From: Porpolomopsis calyptriformis
Lineage: Eukaryota; Basidiomycota; Agaricomycetes; Agaricales; Hygrophoraceae
Assembly: GCA_951640195.1 (NCBI GenBank)
Contig: OX621170.1
Location: 1,426,001-1,490,000 of the forward strand
Direction: 5' to 3'
DNA length: 64,000 bases
Numbering within the stretch: position 1 is the first letter of the stretch; the number at the start of each line of letters is the position of its first letter. Made by a program: the position numbers and the translations under genes. Of the stretch, positions 44,924 to 56,867 are shown in pieces. The notes beneath the pieces were generated by a model. It had not been told where the DNA came from, did no database searches, and saw nothing but the letters and a program-made list of their open reading frames with translations.

Positions 44924-45910
44924 TTATTTAACATGCAAACTATCCAGGCTGAAATCACCCCCGCTCGCCCTATCCATCTCATTGAATGGGTCTCGGGTGC
45001 TCCCCGTCTTGGCGCGCCATAACTGGGTGTAGAGTGTCTTAATCTTCTGTAAATCACTGTCAAGCAGGGCGGTTTTGTTCGCCAATGCCATAAAAGTCGC
45101 GTGTTGGGCTTGTAAAGTCGTAGAGACGGCTAAAGTTACAAATTTATCACATTGAACGTCTCGGGTGGATCATGAAGCAGGCGTACACTGAGGAGTTGGC
45201 TGCACTTGATTTGCAGCCGAGGATAGTTTCTGTTCGATTTGCTATAGACATTGATGTTATTGAGGGCGTACCACACAAATCGAAACGAGCTCACCTCAAT
45301 GGTGGACTTGTACCACCGCATGCGTTCTTTCATTTGCGCTGCGACTCGATTGAAGAACCTACCACAGAGAAAACACTGAATCAGATAGATGTTTATGCGG
45401 AAATCGCAAATTCCGGCTGACTCCAATGGGAAATTCGAATGGTCTTTCAGATAATTGCTGTTCTGATGAGAGCTGCGAAATTCATCAACTATTCGTGTCG
45501 CAACAAGGGTATCTTGTACGGCTTGATCGGATTTCTTCTTGAGATCCTGCGTCAAAGAGAGGTCCGACTGGATGAGAGATGTGGCACTAAGAAGTTCCTG
45601 ACGGGTTCACAACCGAATGTTTAAAATCGCTCAAAGAAACTGAAGGGAATATACCTTGTGGACAGCGCGAAGAAGCTCTTGGCCCTTTGTTACTTCTTCT
45701 CCCCATTTACGCGCACGGAATTCCTTGCTGATTTGTATACTGCCCTGAATCCGGGAGCTTGATTAAAAGTTAACGACGCAAGCCAAACGTGAGCTCATTT
45801 TCCTACTCTATGTGTTCGAAAATTTTCTTGTATTCATCGTGCAAGTCGTTGAATTTCGTCGCCCTTGTGAACTGCAGCCCCGGAGGCTGGTTAATGGAAC
45901 TGGTCAACAT
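44924..45910 (-). CDS. nucleoporin core of the Nup58/Nup49 type, lacking the FG-repeat domain
   Basis: Minus strand; the first ATG (45910) gives MLTSSINQPPGLQFTRATKF. Joined segments: HIDSRIQGSIQISKEFRARK, GEEVTKGQELLRAVHKELLS, DTLVATRIVDEFRSSHQNSN, AQMKERMRWYKSTIEQIEQK, LQAQHATFMALANKTALLDS and IKTLYTQLWRAKTGSTRDPF, ending DSLHVK. This is the coiled-coil, pore-anchoring half of the Nup58/Nup49 family as I know it from basidiomycetes. Full-length members start with FG/GLFG repeats that fill the channel; none occur here, an in-frame TAA sits directly before the ATG, and only ~340 bp separate it from the next gene. It is either truncated, a partial duplicate, or has a distant 5' exon that I cannot see. 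Confidence 0.72.
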
Positions 45911-46251
45911 TTAGCGCGTGACTTTGGGCGTGACTTCAATGGATGGCCATGCGGATGCGTCCCACGTCTGGTCTCCTACCCCTTCTATCCTGGAGCATTT
46001 CATACTGCCCCTGCCACGGCATGAACCCTCATAAAGAATGCATGATCGAGCACAATCGTCCCCTTGAGCACTTGGGGCCGACATCCAACTATACCGCTTG
46101 GATGTCTGTGTCGAATAGAATGTAAGTACAAGTTGTATATTGGTGCAATGAAATGAAAGAGAAGTGCAACGAAGCTTGAATAGCTTTTGCTATTATATCA
46201 ACAAGAAAAAGACACTGTATGGAGCTTGGAGTCAGTCAATCATCCGAGGCC
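45911..46251. other. short spacer where an FG-repeat exon would be expected
   Basis: Read on the minus strand, this contains no Phe-Gly-rich open frame and several stops. It also holds the 3' end of the glutamine amidotransferase gene. No other feature seen. Confidence 0.45.
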
Positions 46252-47878
46252 CTAGTCCTCCAAATAGTTAAACGCCACCGAAACCCCCCAGTTTTGCTCC
46301 AACACCTTGCCATCAGTCTCACTAGGAGATTTATCCTTCGTGTCAGTCGCACCATCCTGCGTGGGCACGTTCTGCCTTCCCGACTTGTTCTGTATCGGCG
46401 GAATGCCCTCATCGCTCAGCACCCCCGTTTTGTCCACCATTATAAATTGGCCGTTCTCTAAAGTGCTCCACTCATCCTGGTTAAAAGCTATGGATGCAAT
46501 CATCTCGGACCAGAATTTCTCATTCAATAGCAATTCTGTGAACAACTCACTGGCTGGCTCTGAAGCTACAATCACGTGCGGGCCATGGGGATTCCACTCT
46601 TTGAACCGCATCCGCTGTTCAAAGGCAGGTTTCGCACCATCGGTAAGCTGCTCCGGGGTGCAGGTAACCTTGGAGGAGCAGTAGGGGGTGAGTTTATGCC
46701 TGCGGTTTAACGATGCAATGGCGTCATAAGAGACATAGAGAGACGGAGGTGCATTATTCGGGTTCAAAATGTCGTTGCGCCATCGGAGCGCAACTAGATT
46801 CTCTCCATCGGCTGCGAACAGGTCATATCGTCAGTATACCACGGAGACAGGTATAAAAGACACGGAAAGCATACTAGCACACAGATTCATGTTGTTAGGA
46901 GGTTGACTACCGAGAACCCTTCTTTGAATTTCCTGGACTTTCTTTATCGCCAACGCCATCGCGTTTCTCATTTCTACCGCAGGGTAAGAACGCTCTATAT
47001 CGCCAAGATAAGTGAAGTAAAGGGCAGCGAGGTGCTCGGTGTCAGTATTTCCATAAATCATTCCAGCGTATGCGATATTTATCTCCTTTAGCATTTCGAC
47101 GCGCTTTTATGAGAATCACCAATTCGGTCAGCATTAATCTGGACCGATCAATGGATCGAAAGCTCACGATTGCTCTGAATTGTGCGATTGAGCCATTGTG
47201 CATGAAGCTGTGACGACCAAAAACAAACGGGTGGTTGTTCGTAGACGCCACGGGGGGGAGGGTAGCAGCTCGAATGTGTGACATAAAGCACTTCGAGGCT
47301 GTATTAGCGCAGACGAAGGTAAAGGTTGGGTCCGTCGTGCTAGGAGTGCAAGTGCGCTTTGAATTTTGATATGGATCTAGCAGAGTAGGGAACGCTTGCT
47401 TACGGTGTGACAGTGGTTTTATAAAGTGCAGGGCGAGGTCCTTTGGTGTCTGCATCAAACCTACTGCGAGTGTTTGTATACCAAGTGACGCCGAATCCAT
47501 CGAAGTTGAACTCTGATCCGCCTGGGCCCTCAGGATTATCTGGGTTGAGGAATTTATCAAATACTGTTGAGTAGATATCTGGCCCGTTAAATACCCGGCA
47601 GGTAGTGAGTATGGATTCTGTTGAAGGAAACCAATATCAACTGGTTGCAAGCTCGTATCTCAAATAATCGCTTACTGGTCGCTGTCGAGATGAAACTTTG
47701 ATTAGTGATTTTTGTAATTGGAACACAATAATTGGAACCAACGTGATAGGATGCGGGGCGTCTATCAAGACATCTTCGAGCAATACAGGTTCCCTTACAA
47801 ACGAGAGAAATGAATGGGGTGCTTTGGAAATGAATGAGTAATCACATACTGCGAGATCACAGCAATCCAGCGACACAT
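46252..47878 (-). CDS. class II glutamine amidotransferase (Dug3/YafJ-like)
   Basis: The start codon at 47878 gives MCRWIAVISQEPVLLEDVLI, with the N-terminal cysteine at residue 2 that acts as nucleophile in this family. The segments continue FNFDGFGVTWYTNTRSRFDA, KGPRPALYKTTVTP, FMSHIRAATLPPVAS, NNHPFVFGRHSFMHNGSI (the family's NxHPF and MHNG motifs), GNTDTEHLAALYFTYLGD, DGENLVALRWRND and HVIVASEP, ending SVAFNYLED. Yeast Dug3 works with Dug2 in glutathione breakdown; this branch resembles fungal paralogues of unknown substrate. One or two tiny exons near 47650-47700 (between DAPHPIT and the DIGF-like segment) are uncertain. The tail from about residue 330 carries low-complexity charged sequence. 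Confidence 0.85.
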
Positions 47879-48546
47879 CTTGGCTCAAGGAGGGAGAAAT
47901 GTAGCGTCCGTAGCGCTGGTTTGTGCGGCCGCTTAAATACATTCCATGGAAGTTAAAGGGCGTTAGGGCGTTGGTTGTAACGTCAGTTGACAAAATATTC
48001 GGATCAGCAAAAGGGTCTTTTGCACCGTTTTGGCGGAACTCGGTTCGGCGTTGACATGGATTAGTCCACAATCGAATTGTTGGAGACATGCAATGATCCT
48101 TGATACCACGCAATCCTCCTTTGGAGCGACCCAATCACCGAGGATGAGCCTATTCACAAAATCACAAGCGAAATGCATGGTCAGGACCCGAGGACATCGG
48201 ATGGTTACCATAGAAGGTCGGGTCCCTTTGAACGTCCATGAAGAAATGTGTTCATGGGATGGGGGTCCAGGCGTGTTTGTGTAATTGTTTTGGGACATAC
48301 AAAAGTGTCATCTCCGTGGGAAGACGCCACACATTTACGTCGCCGTCTGATTCCGAGATGTTTTTTTTGCTCGAATTATCGTATTTCTTTGCTTTCACGC
48401 TTTCACGGCATGAGCACCCCACATTCTGATCATTCGTCAGAGGATTCGCAATGGGCACGTTGGGTGGGCCGGGTACAAGTAATGCTCGCCCAAGAGCTGG
48501 GTTTGAGACAACCACCACACTCTAGTCTACTGAACGAAGCCATACT
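47879..48546. other. region between amidotransferase and dynamin genes
   Basis: Divergent promoter space. A minus-strand frame at 48298-47963 and an overlapping one at 48134-47637 are open for over 100 codons, but the second overlaps the amidotransferase start in another frame and neither matches anything I know. I treat them as chance. Confidence 0.4.
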
Positions 48547-51494
48547 ATGAAGGAAGACTCTGGCGAAATCTCCACCAGCAGCTATGCCTTGCGACGCAAG
48601 GAACTTCTGTCACATGTCAAGCAACTGCGGGCAGTTGGGTTCGTCGTTCTCCTTTCTCACACTCTCACTTTCATTTATCCCTTTGGATAATTGTAGAGCC
48701 CAAACAGACCTTGATTTGCCCCGAGTGGTTGTCATTGGAAACCAAAGTGCTGGTGGGAAGGGTTCTTTGGTTTTTTTGTTTCCTCGTTTTGAACACCATT
48801 ATTATTATTAGGGAAGTCAAGCGTCGTTGAAGCAATCTCGGGGGTACGTTGTCGCAATCCTGGTCATGTTCGCTTATGGTTGATTCAAATCGTAGATCAC
48901 TGTCCCGCGAGATGCAGGGACTTGCACTCGGTGTCCGATGGAGTGTCGCTTGTCGTCTTCAGGCGGACCATGGTCCTGTCAAGTATCTATTCGATGGGAA
49001 TTTGATCGGAACGGCAAACTTAAGGACAAGGTATCCGAGGCTCCATTCGGAAAACGAATAACCGACAAGAGTCAAGTCGAACCAACACTTCGTCGTGCTC
49101 AGACAGCCGTTCTAAATCCTGACATACCCTCCGACGAAATTCTGGAAATGGATATTGAGGATCTAAACTCTTCATTTCTCTCGATACATGGACGTCCTTT
49201 GTTATTCTCTCGAAACGTCGTTTGCGTGGATTTGGAAGGTCCCGATCTAACCGATCTATCATTCATCGACCTGCCTGGTGTGTTTTATCCTTTCTTCCTC
49301 ATATCTCATCTTCACACGGAGCCGACACTAGGCATCATACAAAATGCTGAACCTGACGTTGTGAAGCTTGTTGAGGACCTTGTTGTTTCTAACATCAAGG
49401 GAAACTGTTTAATATTAGTGGCGTTACCTATGACTGGTTTGTTCTAACATGTTCACTTCGTGTATGAAATAACATTTATTGCTAGATGACATCGAGAACC
49501 AAAAAGCTCTGAGGCTTGCTCACCGGGAGGATCCTGCAGGTCGACGCACGATCGGTAAACATTATTCACAACATTCATTTTAATTACTCACTCAATCCAC
49601 AAAGGTGTAATAACGAAGCCTGATATGCTAACAGCAGGCTCTATCAAAGCACGAGAGCTTTGGCTCAATATCATTGAAGGCCGCTGTCATGTTCTTGAAC
49701 ATGGATATTATTGCACTCGTCAACCAGATGATGCCGAGCGATCAAGTTCAATCTCAAATATGCAGGCACGTCAGAATGAAAAGTACTTCTTCGAGAATAC
49801 TACACCTTGGTCAACCTCCAATCATCAACATCGTTTTGGTATCCAAAACCTTACCTCAAGGCTTAGCGATCTTCTGGTCCGGATTATTGATAACTCGTCA
49901 GTCATCTGTTGATCTCGTATGATATTCTCTGAAAGTTTTTTTTTGCATTGGCAGCCTCCCTAATATCCGATCCGAAACTACAGCGCTTCTGGAAGCATGC
50001 GAAAGTGAACTCATGAGATTACCCAAGCCCATTCAAATGGAACCTGCCGCCCATATGTTGAACCTGATCACCGCTTTATGCGAAGACGTCCAGCAGTATG
50101 TGCGTGGTGGGACCAGCACTGCTCAACTTGTACACGAAAACAGAGCGGCGTTTGGCAAATTCAAGACCGCCATCCGGCACACAGCTCCAAATTTCGTTCC
50201 TTTCATAGACGCCAGTCATCAGTCATCTGGATTTGAGAATTGCCTTGGGGAGGGACTGGATGAAGGTCCCGATGAGGGTTTGGTTAGCGAAGGCCAACCA
50301 TTCTACTTGGATGATATGAAAAGACATATCGAAAAGTACGTGTATTTGTCGAAACGTTCTCATCGGACGTATGCTGAATTGTATCAGATCTATCATGCAC
50401 GAGCTACCTAACAGTGTGCCATTCGATGCAAAGCTGAAGCTGATCAAGGCGTTCCAGAATACCTGGGCACAGTCTGTTAGGACGTGTTTTGATAGTGTCC
50501 GTGAATCGACGATCAGGATTCTCGACAAATGTGTTGATGAGAGGTTTAAGCAATACGACCGCTTGCTTATTCATGTTCGGTCCGTCTTTTAAACACGCTG
50601 ATGCGAGCCATATTGCGGTGCTGATGTCGTTCCCACCTAACTAGGTCGTTCATCTCTGAGCTTGTCAAAGAGAATGAAGTGTCATGCCTTGCATTCTTGC
50701 ATGCAGTTCTCGAGGTTGAACTCAAGCCCTTCACCCAAAACCTCCACTATTTGGAGTCAACGACAGAGAAGTGGCTTGCCAAGTACAAAGAAGCACGCTC
50801 GGGTAAAATGAGGAGCCTCTCGCCCGAGCCTCCTCTGAAGAAACAAAAGCAAGATGATTTCTACGAGCCGGAGGACGAGACACCGCCACCAACACCCAGC
50901 AGATCGGCATTTAGTAATCCTTCCAATAAAGCCAATGGCAAACCAAAACAAACCTCTGGTCCCAAGCCGGCAAGACGTGCGTTTGTATTTGGCCCATCAC
51001 CCAACACACCGGCGAACATAAGACCAGTTGAGGCATCCGAGTCCGCATGCGGCACTGTGCCCTCGATCAGCAACGTTCTGGCCGCGCTTGCTGAGTTTGG
51101 GTATTCGGGGTTGACCCAGGAAGATCTGGGCAAGCTGAACCCTTCGGACGAATACGAGACAGAGTTGAAAGTGATGGCAGAAGTAAGGGGATACTTCCAG
51201 GTGTCATACAAGGTTGTTATTCCGTTGTGAATGGAGGCGATTGTTTACTCCTTTTTGCAGAGATTGATCGACAATGTCCCGTCCTTCATTGTGCTCAAGT
51301 TTGTCAATGCTGTCGGACGAGGACTTGAGCCATTCTTGATCTCGAGGCTCGGTGTGGATGGTGCGAATGCAAGTGAACGATGTGAAAAATATCTGACGGA
51401 ACATCCTGGAATTGTTGCACGGAGAGCCGAACTGACGGGGAAGAAGAGGAGATTGGGAAGCGTTGCGAGGGAGCTCTCCAGGTTTGAAATGTAG
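48547..51494 (+). CDS. dynamin-superfamily GTPase (Mx/dynamin-like)
   Basis: It starts MKEDSGEISTSSYALRRKEL. GTPase motifs: G1 VVIGNQSAGKSSVVEAISG (split by an intron), G2 region ITVPRDAGTCTRCPMECRL, G3 LSFIDLPG and G4 VITKPDML, then ARELWLNIIEGRCHVLEHGY. Stalk: PNIRSETTALLEACESELMR, RHTAPNFVPFIDAS, FDSVRESTIRILDKCVDERF. The GTPase effector end is VRGYFQVSYKRLIDNVPSFI, VLKFVNAVGRGLEPFLIS, ending ARELSRFEM. Between stalk and effector domain lies a ~120-residue Pro/Ser/Lys-rich insert (MRSLSPEPPLKKQKQDDFYE onward) in the place of the usual unstructured loop. No pleckstrin-homology domain is visible. The family remodels membranes or binds nucleoprotein; this member's cargo is unknown. Confidence 0.88.
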
Positions 51495-51797
51495 TCCTAG
51501 TGCTACCTATTGTGAGAAGCCAAGTCACCCACTTCCTCGAGCGCCTGCCCTCGAATACAAAGCAATACCGAGCGAGCTCTGAACGCCCCTTGCAATTGTA
51601 CTTTGGATGCTTCTCCCACAATTGATAAAGCCGGCAGCCTTGTCGGCAACGGCTCATGACATGTCCTAATCCGGTAGTCCTCTTGTTGCTTCAAGCTCAC
51701 AATCCTTTGTCGCCCTTTTTGTCTTGGCCCGTCCGCCAGGTTTATATACAGCGATCCATGCTTGCTTCGATCGTCATCGTCGTCCCTTTCACTTGAT
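51495..51797. other. intergenic region before arrestin-like gene A
   Basis: No gene supported. A minus-strand frame (51700-51503) is open for 65 codons without recognisable content. TATATA-like sequence at 51742-51747 lies about 55 bp before the next start codon. Confidence 0.35.
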
Positions 51798-53425
51798 ATG
51801 TCTTCACCTGTTCGTCACCGGAGGCGTTCTGCTTTGGCTGGTCCACAACCCTCTGATCTAGGGCTTCCTCCCTACAGTCCCCGCCACAGCCCACCCCCAC
51901 CTTCCAATAGAGATCCGGTTGAGCACGTTTATCATCTCCAGACCAACAAGAACAAGCCTTGGGCCACTTTAAAGCTGCTCAGTAGAGCCAGCTCTCCAAA
52001 GCAACTCCCAACCTTCTTCCAGCATGAGCGCATCGCGGGCTCCCTAGAGCTCAACCTCGACAAAGGAGAGACTATCCAGGCCGTCAGTCTGTCGGTGAGT
52101 ACCCCTCTTCCTGCTCACCTTCCTCTCTCTCACGAAACCATAGGTGACGGGACGAATTATCACCGGCGCGAACACGTCGGACTGCTCTACGTTCCTTGAC
52201 CACGCACAAACGTTGTGGTCCAAGTCCAGAACACCTTCCCCTCCACCGGAGTCTTCACAAAGTGGCAAGCTCCAAGGGACCTATCTCTGGCCCATTTCCG
52301 TCGACTTGCCGTCTACGGTCACTCTCCCAAACGGTTCCGGACAGGGACTACAAGTCTATTCTCTCCCCCACACTTTCGTAGAGCGCAAGACCAGGGTCAG
52401 TGTTCAGTACAACCTCACCATCCATATTTCTCGTGCAAAGCTCCGGGCAGACAGCCAGTAAGCATTACCAGCATTATTTTTTGCCCCGATCTCAAATGAC
52501 GAAATCCTGCAGACTCAGCACGGCATTCGCTTATGTTCCTGATTTCAAGCCGAGCCCGTTATCGTTGCTTCGACAGATCGCATATCATGAGCATACTCTT
52601 CTCCCGGGACCCGAAGCCGATCCTGAGGGCTGGAAAACCTCCTCGGCTGTCGTCACTCGTGGGGCTCTTTTCACCACACGTTATCTGCAAGCAAAGTGCA
52701 AGGTCGGTCTATCTCGCGCTTTATTCTGATCCTCCTTACTGACTTGTTTCAAACGACAATAGCTTTCGCTTGCGAAGCCTGTACGTACACTCCCAGTAGT
52801 ATATGTTCGCAATTCACTTAAATTTTTTTTCTAGTTGTGCTACACTCGAGGAGCTGCTATTCCTTGTATCTTGGATATTCAATGCGACAGTCGTCAAGGT
52901 CTTAACGTCCTTTCCTCCACTACGGCTGCCGTTGTTAAACTTCAACGCCGGGTGAAATACTATTTGGCTGTGACATCTGCAAGCAACAAACAAGACGTTG
53001 GATGGAAAGAAGATGTTGAAGATGTGAATGCTGCCGTCTGGTGGCCTTCAGTGGAAGGAGGACGCACTAGCAGTGCCGATTCCCGCCGGCTTGATGGGGA
53101 AATTCGTCTTCCGAAAGATATGAAGCCAACATCAGCACTCGCTCATTTCTCCATCAGCGTTTGTCTCTTCTCATTTTGAATGTGACGCGTTCTAACACCC
53201 TGTTGTGGTTAGTACGCCGTCATATTGTGCCCCTTTGAGGCGGAACAATTCAACTCTGCCGAAGTTGAACCCTTGTTGGTCGTACCTGTGGAGATCGCCA
53301 CGAAGCATGCCAGAGGCCCAAAACCTAAGGCCTTTTCTCCTCCTGGTTACGACGCATCTTCAAGGCGGATACACGATGTCCGTGGAATATGCGACACGAC
53401 GCCGTTCAACGATTTTGCGTATTGA
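51798..53425 (+). CDS. arrestin-fold protein A
   Basis: It starts MSSPVRHRRRSALAGPQPSD. Arrestin N-like half: PKQLPTFFQHERIAGSLELN, IQAVSLSVTGRIITGANTSD, TYLWPISVDLPSTVTLPN. C-like half: GALFTTRYLQAKCKLSLAKP, LCYTRGAAIPCILDIQCD, LDGEIRLPKDMKPTSALAHF, ending GICDTTPFNDFAY. An 18-nt exon (52763-52780, LSLAKP) is conserved in size and place in the neighbour gene B. Alpha-arrestins usually act as ubiquitin-ligase adaptors for endocytosis of transporters; no PY motif is obvious here, so that role is not shown. It is a tandem paralogue of gene B, 478 bp away. Confidence 0.8.
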
Positions 53426-53903
53426 TTCGCGTTCCACGACCTCTCGCGATACCCCTTTTGGAGCTGCTCTCCACCACTTTCAGACCGGACAAACATGCAG
53501 GATATGACCATGATGATTATTTTTAATACTCACGCTACTACGCATACTGGCTCTGCGCTTTAATGCCTATTCTTGGTTCTTGGAGAGGTAAAACAACAAT
53601 CATTCCACATTCCCTTCACTTCTTCATCTCTTCTCGCTCTGTTGACACATAGAATCGCTTGCTGTATTTTGGCTTGGTCCATACCCTTGTGATGCCTGTA
53701 TACGTACGTACGATTCGAACCGGGTTCTGTGCTCGCAAACTATCTTTCTGAGTCTGGATGAAGCCACCAGCGTCGTTCGTCAATCAAACACGTTACCGAC
53801 GAGTCGAGAAACGTGCAATAATTCGTCATATGCAGCACCGTATAGTCCCGCTCTTGGATCCCCCAACAGAATCATATGATTCTGACCCTCTGAAGACCTC
53901 GCC
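53426..53903. other. spacer between the two arrestin-like genes
   Basis: No gene seen. A 103-codon plus frame overlaps the end of gene A in another frame and is not supported. Confidence 0.4.
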
Positions 53904-55559
53904 ATGAGTTCCAACCCTGGTGGCAATACTGATCCAGAATTACCAGCATACTCTGAGCGGTTACCAGCGACCCTGCGGAGCCCTGCAACTGGGACTGAAC
54001 ACTCTTACTCCCTTGAGGACGGCAAGGGTCGGAAATGGGTCACGCTCTTTGTGAAGAGCCGTTCGAAGAGTGCGAAATTGCCTCCGTTGTTTAAGGAACA
54101 CGATCTCATCACCGGACGTGTCGCGCTTGACCTTGGGAAGCCTGAAGCGATCAAGGCTATCGTGGTATCTGTACGTTTCCTGGTCTGCCTTAATAACCGC
54201 TCAAGGAACTTACTCGTTGGGCTGAAACGCAGGTGACGGCTGGCTCAACGGCTGTAGGACAGGAGGAAATCGTGTTCCTCGACGTAAACAAGGAGCTTTG
54301 GACACCCTCGATGGATAATTCTGGTGGGAAAAAGACGCTGAGCGGTCGGCACTCCTGGCCGTTTTCTATCGAGCTGCCTCATGAAGTAACGGTGCCGGAC
54401 CCAAGCAAGCAAAACAGAGGAACTCCTCCGGCCACGCTCCCTCTCCCTCCCACCTTCACGGAGAGGGCAAGTCCTGCGTACATTGATTATCGCCTGATCG
54501 TCACTGTCAAGCGAGGTGCGCTCAGGGTCAACCAGGTGTAAGTACTTCCGTGTATTGGAAGCAAAAACCAAAATGAAATTCTCATTGAGTTTGTAGGCTG
54601 ACCACGAATTTTGGTTATCAGCCCATGTCCTATTCTGATCCTCCTTCAGCGCTTCGTCAATTGTCGTACCGAGAAGGGAGCCGTCTCATTGGGCCAGACG
54701 GTGACCCGGAAGGATGGAAGGTCTTAGCGCCCGTAGCAGTCAAAGGTACTCTCTTCGATGCAAGAGAAGTACAAGCTACATGCATCGTGGGTAGCCCTCG
54801 CAATCGTGAAAAAAAGGATCTGATCTCTCATTATGGACACGGTTACAGCTCGCTGTCGCGACTCCGGTGAGTCGAGCACTATTGTTAGTTTCCATCACAC
54901 GTCCTAAGGACCCCGTGCCACTAGTTGTGTTTTACTCTGGGCAGTCCCGTACCACTCACGATGACGATCGCCAGTCCTGACAGTCAGGCGTTAGACGTTC
55001 TGTCGCAACCCTCTTCTATCCGGCTGCACCTTGTCAGATCCATCGCCACCGGATCAGACGCCACCGGGGATGATTTGCCAAGGCGGAGTTGCAACTTCTT
55101 CACGGAGAGTGCTGGCCAAGCCATGTTCTGGACATCCGATGAGAGCCCACAAGTGGAAGGCAAAAGGACGCTGCAGGGCGAGTTGCATGTGGGTAGGGCT
55201 TTGAAGCCCAGTTTCGTATTCCCAAGGTTCACTGTCCGGGTATGTTGTATCCTTATGATCATAATCTCCGGCTCATTACTCAACACTCCCCCTGGGCTTT
55301 GCAGTACACGCTGGACCTACTCACGTTCAAAGCCCCCGGCTTCCAGTCCGCCATGACTGACCCATCTGGCGTTCTGGTGTCCGAGAAGGTCAGAATAGTC
55401 ACCGCGCAGACGCCTGGTGTTCAACCATGTTCATATACTCCGCCGGGATATGCCCACCAACAAGGTGGTGATTACAATACGGCGATGGGTTACCTGGAAA
55501 ACGGAAATCAACGGTTTTTCCACCATCATGGGTTTGGTATAGGCATGGGTTCACCTTAG
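53904..55559 (+). CDS. arrestin-fold protein B
   Basis: It starts MSSNPGGNTDPELPAYSERL; PELPAYS is a PPxY-like segment but not a perfect PY motif. Blocks parallel gene A: KLPPLFKEHDLITGRVALDL, AIKAIVVSVTAGSTAVGQEE, GRHSWPFSIELPHEVTVPD, GDPEGWKVLAPVAVKGTLFD, PLCFTLGSPVPLTMTIASPD, LQGELHVGRALKPSFVFPRF. The 18-nt exon (54849-54866, LAVATP) matches the one in gene A. After the arrestin C-like domain there is a Gly/His-rich tail (FFHHHGFGIGMGSP). The two genes share intron positions but are quite diverged, so the duplication is older than that of the NLR pairs. Confidence 0.82.
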
Positions 55560-55655
55560 GGAAAGATTTTCCAGACCTAAGAGGTCTGTTAGTTATTTGG
55601 ATGTCGATTTCGCGTCCTCAGAGATATCATATCTTGTGTAATATTCAATCTCGTA

Positions 55656-56729
55656 TTATACGGCCTCCTCGATTGAAATTGACATTAGCAGCAAGGTTTC
55701 GAATGTGTCATCTCCCTTTCTGGCATCGTTGCCCCACGCTCCAACACCACTCATCAACTCTTGATCGCTCTCGGGCACCTTCCAGTCAAACGAAGATGGG
55801 CGACGTCGGGCGGCAAACACAAACGTGGGCCCATCATGTGCACCAAGGCGTGTCCAGCCATCGCAGGGACCGTTGTTCGAAGATTGAGCTCTCACTAAAA
55901 CGGGTTCAAAAGTAAACCATAATCCAAACGCTGACCAGAAGGAGGTTTCTTTGGTAAGACTTCGGACTTTGTAGGATATTAACACGAGAGGCTCAGGTAC
56001 CAGGGTCTGGTGGTCAGATGAAGGAATGAAAGGGAGAGAGGAGAGTTGGATGAGAGTCCGTAGAAGGGGAGGGAACAGATCAGGAAAGTATATCTGTTTC
56101 GAAGTGCCAAAATTTCGGGGGATTGGTATTCAATGGGCGATACTTGTCCTAGCCACTTACGAGATCGCTGCAAATGATATGGGTCAGAAAGCGCGAACGG
56201 CCATCGTTTCCTGGAAAGAGTTCTGAAGCTAATCGGAGAGCATGTTCAGAGTCCCCCCAAGGTAAAGGTCGGACAAGAATCCGAGTGCGGTCTTTGTTGA
56301 GTTGACCAGTAAGATTCGCTGTCAATAGAGGACAGACTTCGGGTAAATCGGTAACAATCACAAGATCCCGTCCGGGCTCTGGAAGCTTGGCAGCAATTCG
56401 GGATCCTACCATGCCGGTCCCAGAGCCGAGTTCGAGTATGGTCGCCGGGTGATCGGGAAGTAAAGCAAACGGCGGATCAAAGTCCATAAAGGGAGGATTT
56501 TGTACATAGAAATCCATCGCATATGCGGCCTCCCTATCTCACATTGTGAGGATATGGTCTTGGGTGAATGGGTGGTTGTTTACCAGACTCGGCCGGCAAT
56601 GCCATACTCCTTTATGGTCTCTTTCTGGGCAGAAGAACTAAAGGGAGTGTCGTTTGGCGTGTCCGAAATGAAGTGAGGTCGGACGGAAGGAGAAATGGCG
56701 AGGTCATTGGGAAAGTTTGAGGAGGACAT
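55656..56729 (-). CDS. SAM-dependent methyltransferase, METTL21/FAM86/Rkm5-like
   Basis: It starts MSSSNFPNDLAISPSVRPHF. Exon 1 ends in GRVW and exon 2 continues EAAYAMDFYVQNPPF. SAM-binding motif I is ATILELGSGTGMVGSRIA; the acidic loop is DLVIVTDLPEVCPLLTANL; RPLPWGD and HIICSDLIYFPDLFPPLLRT supply the post-I and catalytic region expected for lysine methyltransferases (a [DE]xxY-type SDLIYF). The C-terminal half reads VLISYKVRSLTKETSFWSAF and WFTFEPVLV, ending ISIEEAV. Relatives methylate lysines of elongation factors or chaperones; the substrate here cannot be told. The stop lies 97 bp past the end of arrestin B on the other strand. Confidence 0.83.
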
Positions 56730-56867
56730 TTGTTTGTTTGTGTTGAATTCACAAGGCGATAGCCTCCGCAGACAGTTTCATATGGCATCAACCGGCCCCT
56801 AGGTCACCGGCATTATATCTTTTGTGTTCCGAATCAACCTGCCATTCATCCTCTTTCGCCTCTCACC

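Noticed and set aside
44830..44926. Nucleoporin and coiled-coil gene as one gene
   Set aside because: The nucleoporin frame ends in a TAA after DSLHVK and no donor/acceptor phase joins it to the next open frame; the next ATG starts a separate protein.
47637..48298. A separate gene upstream of the amidotransferase on the minus strand
   Set aside because: The open frames overlap the MCRW start in another frame and show no family features.
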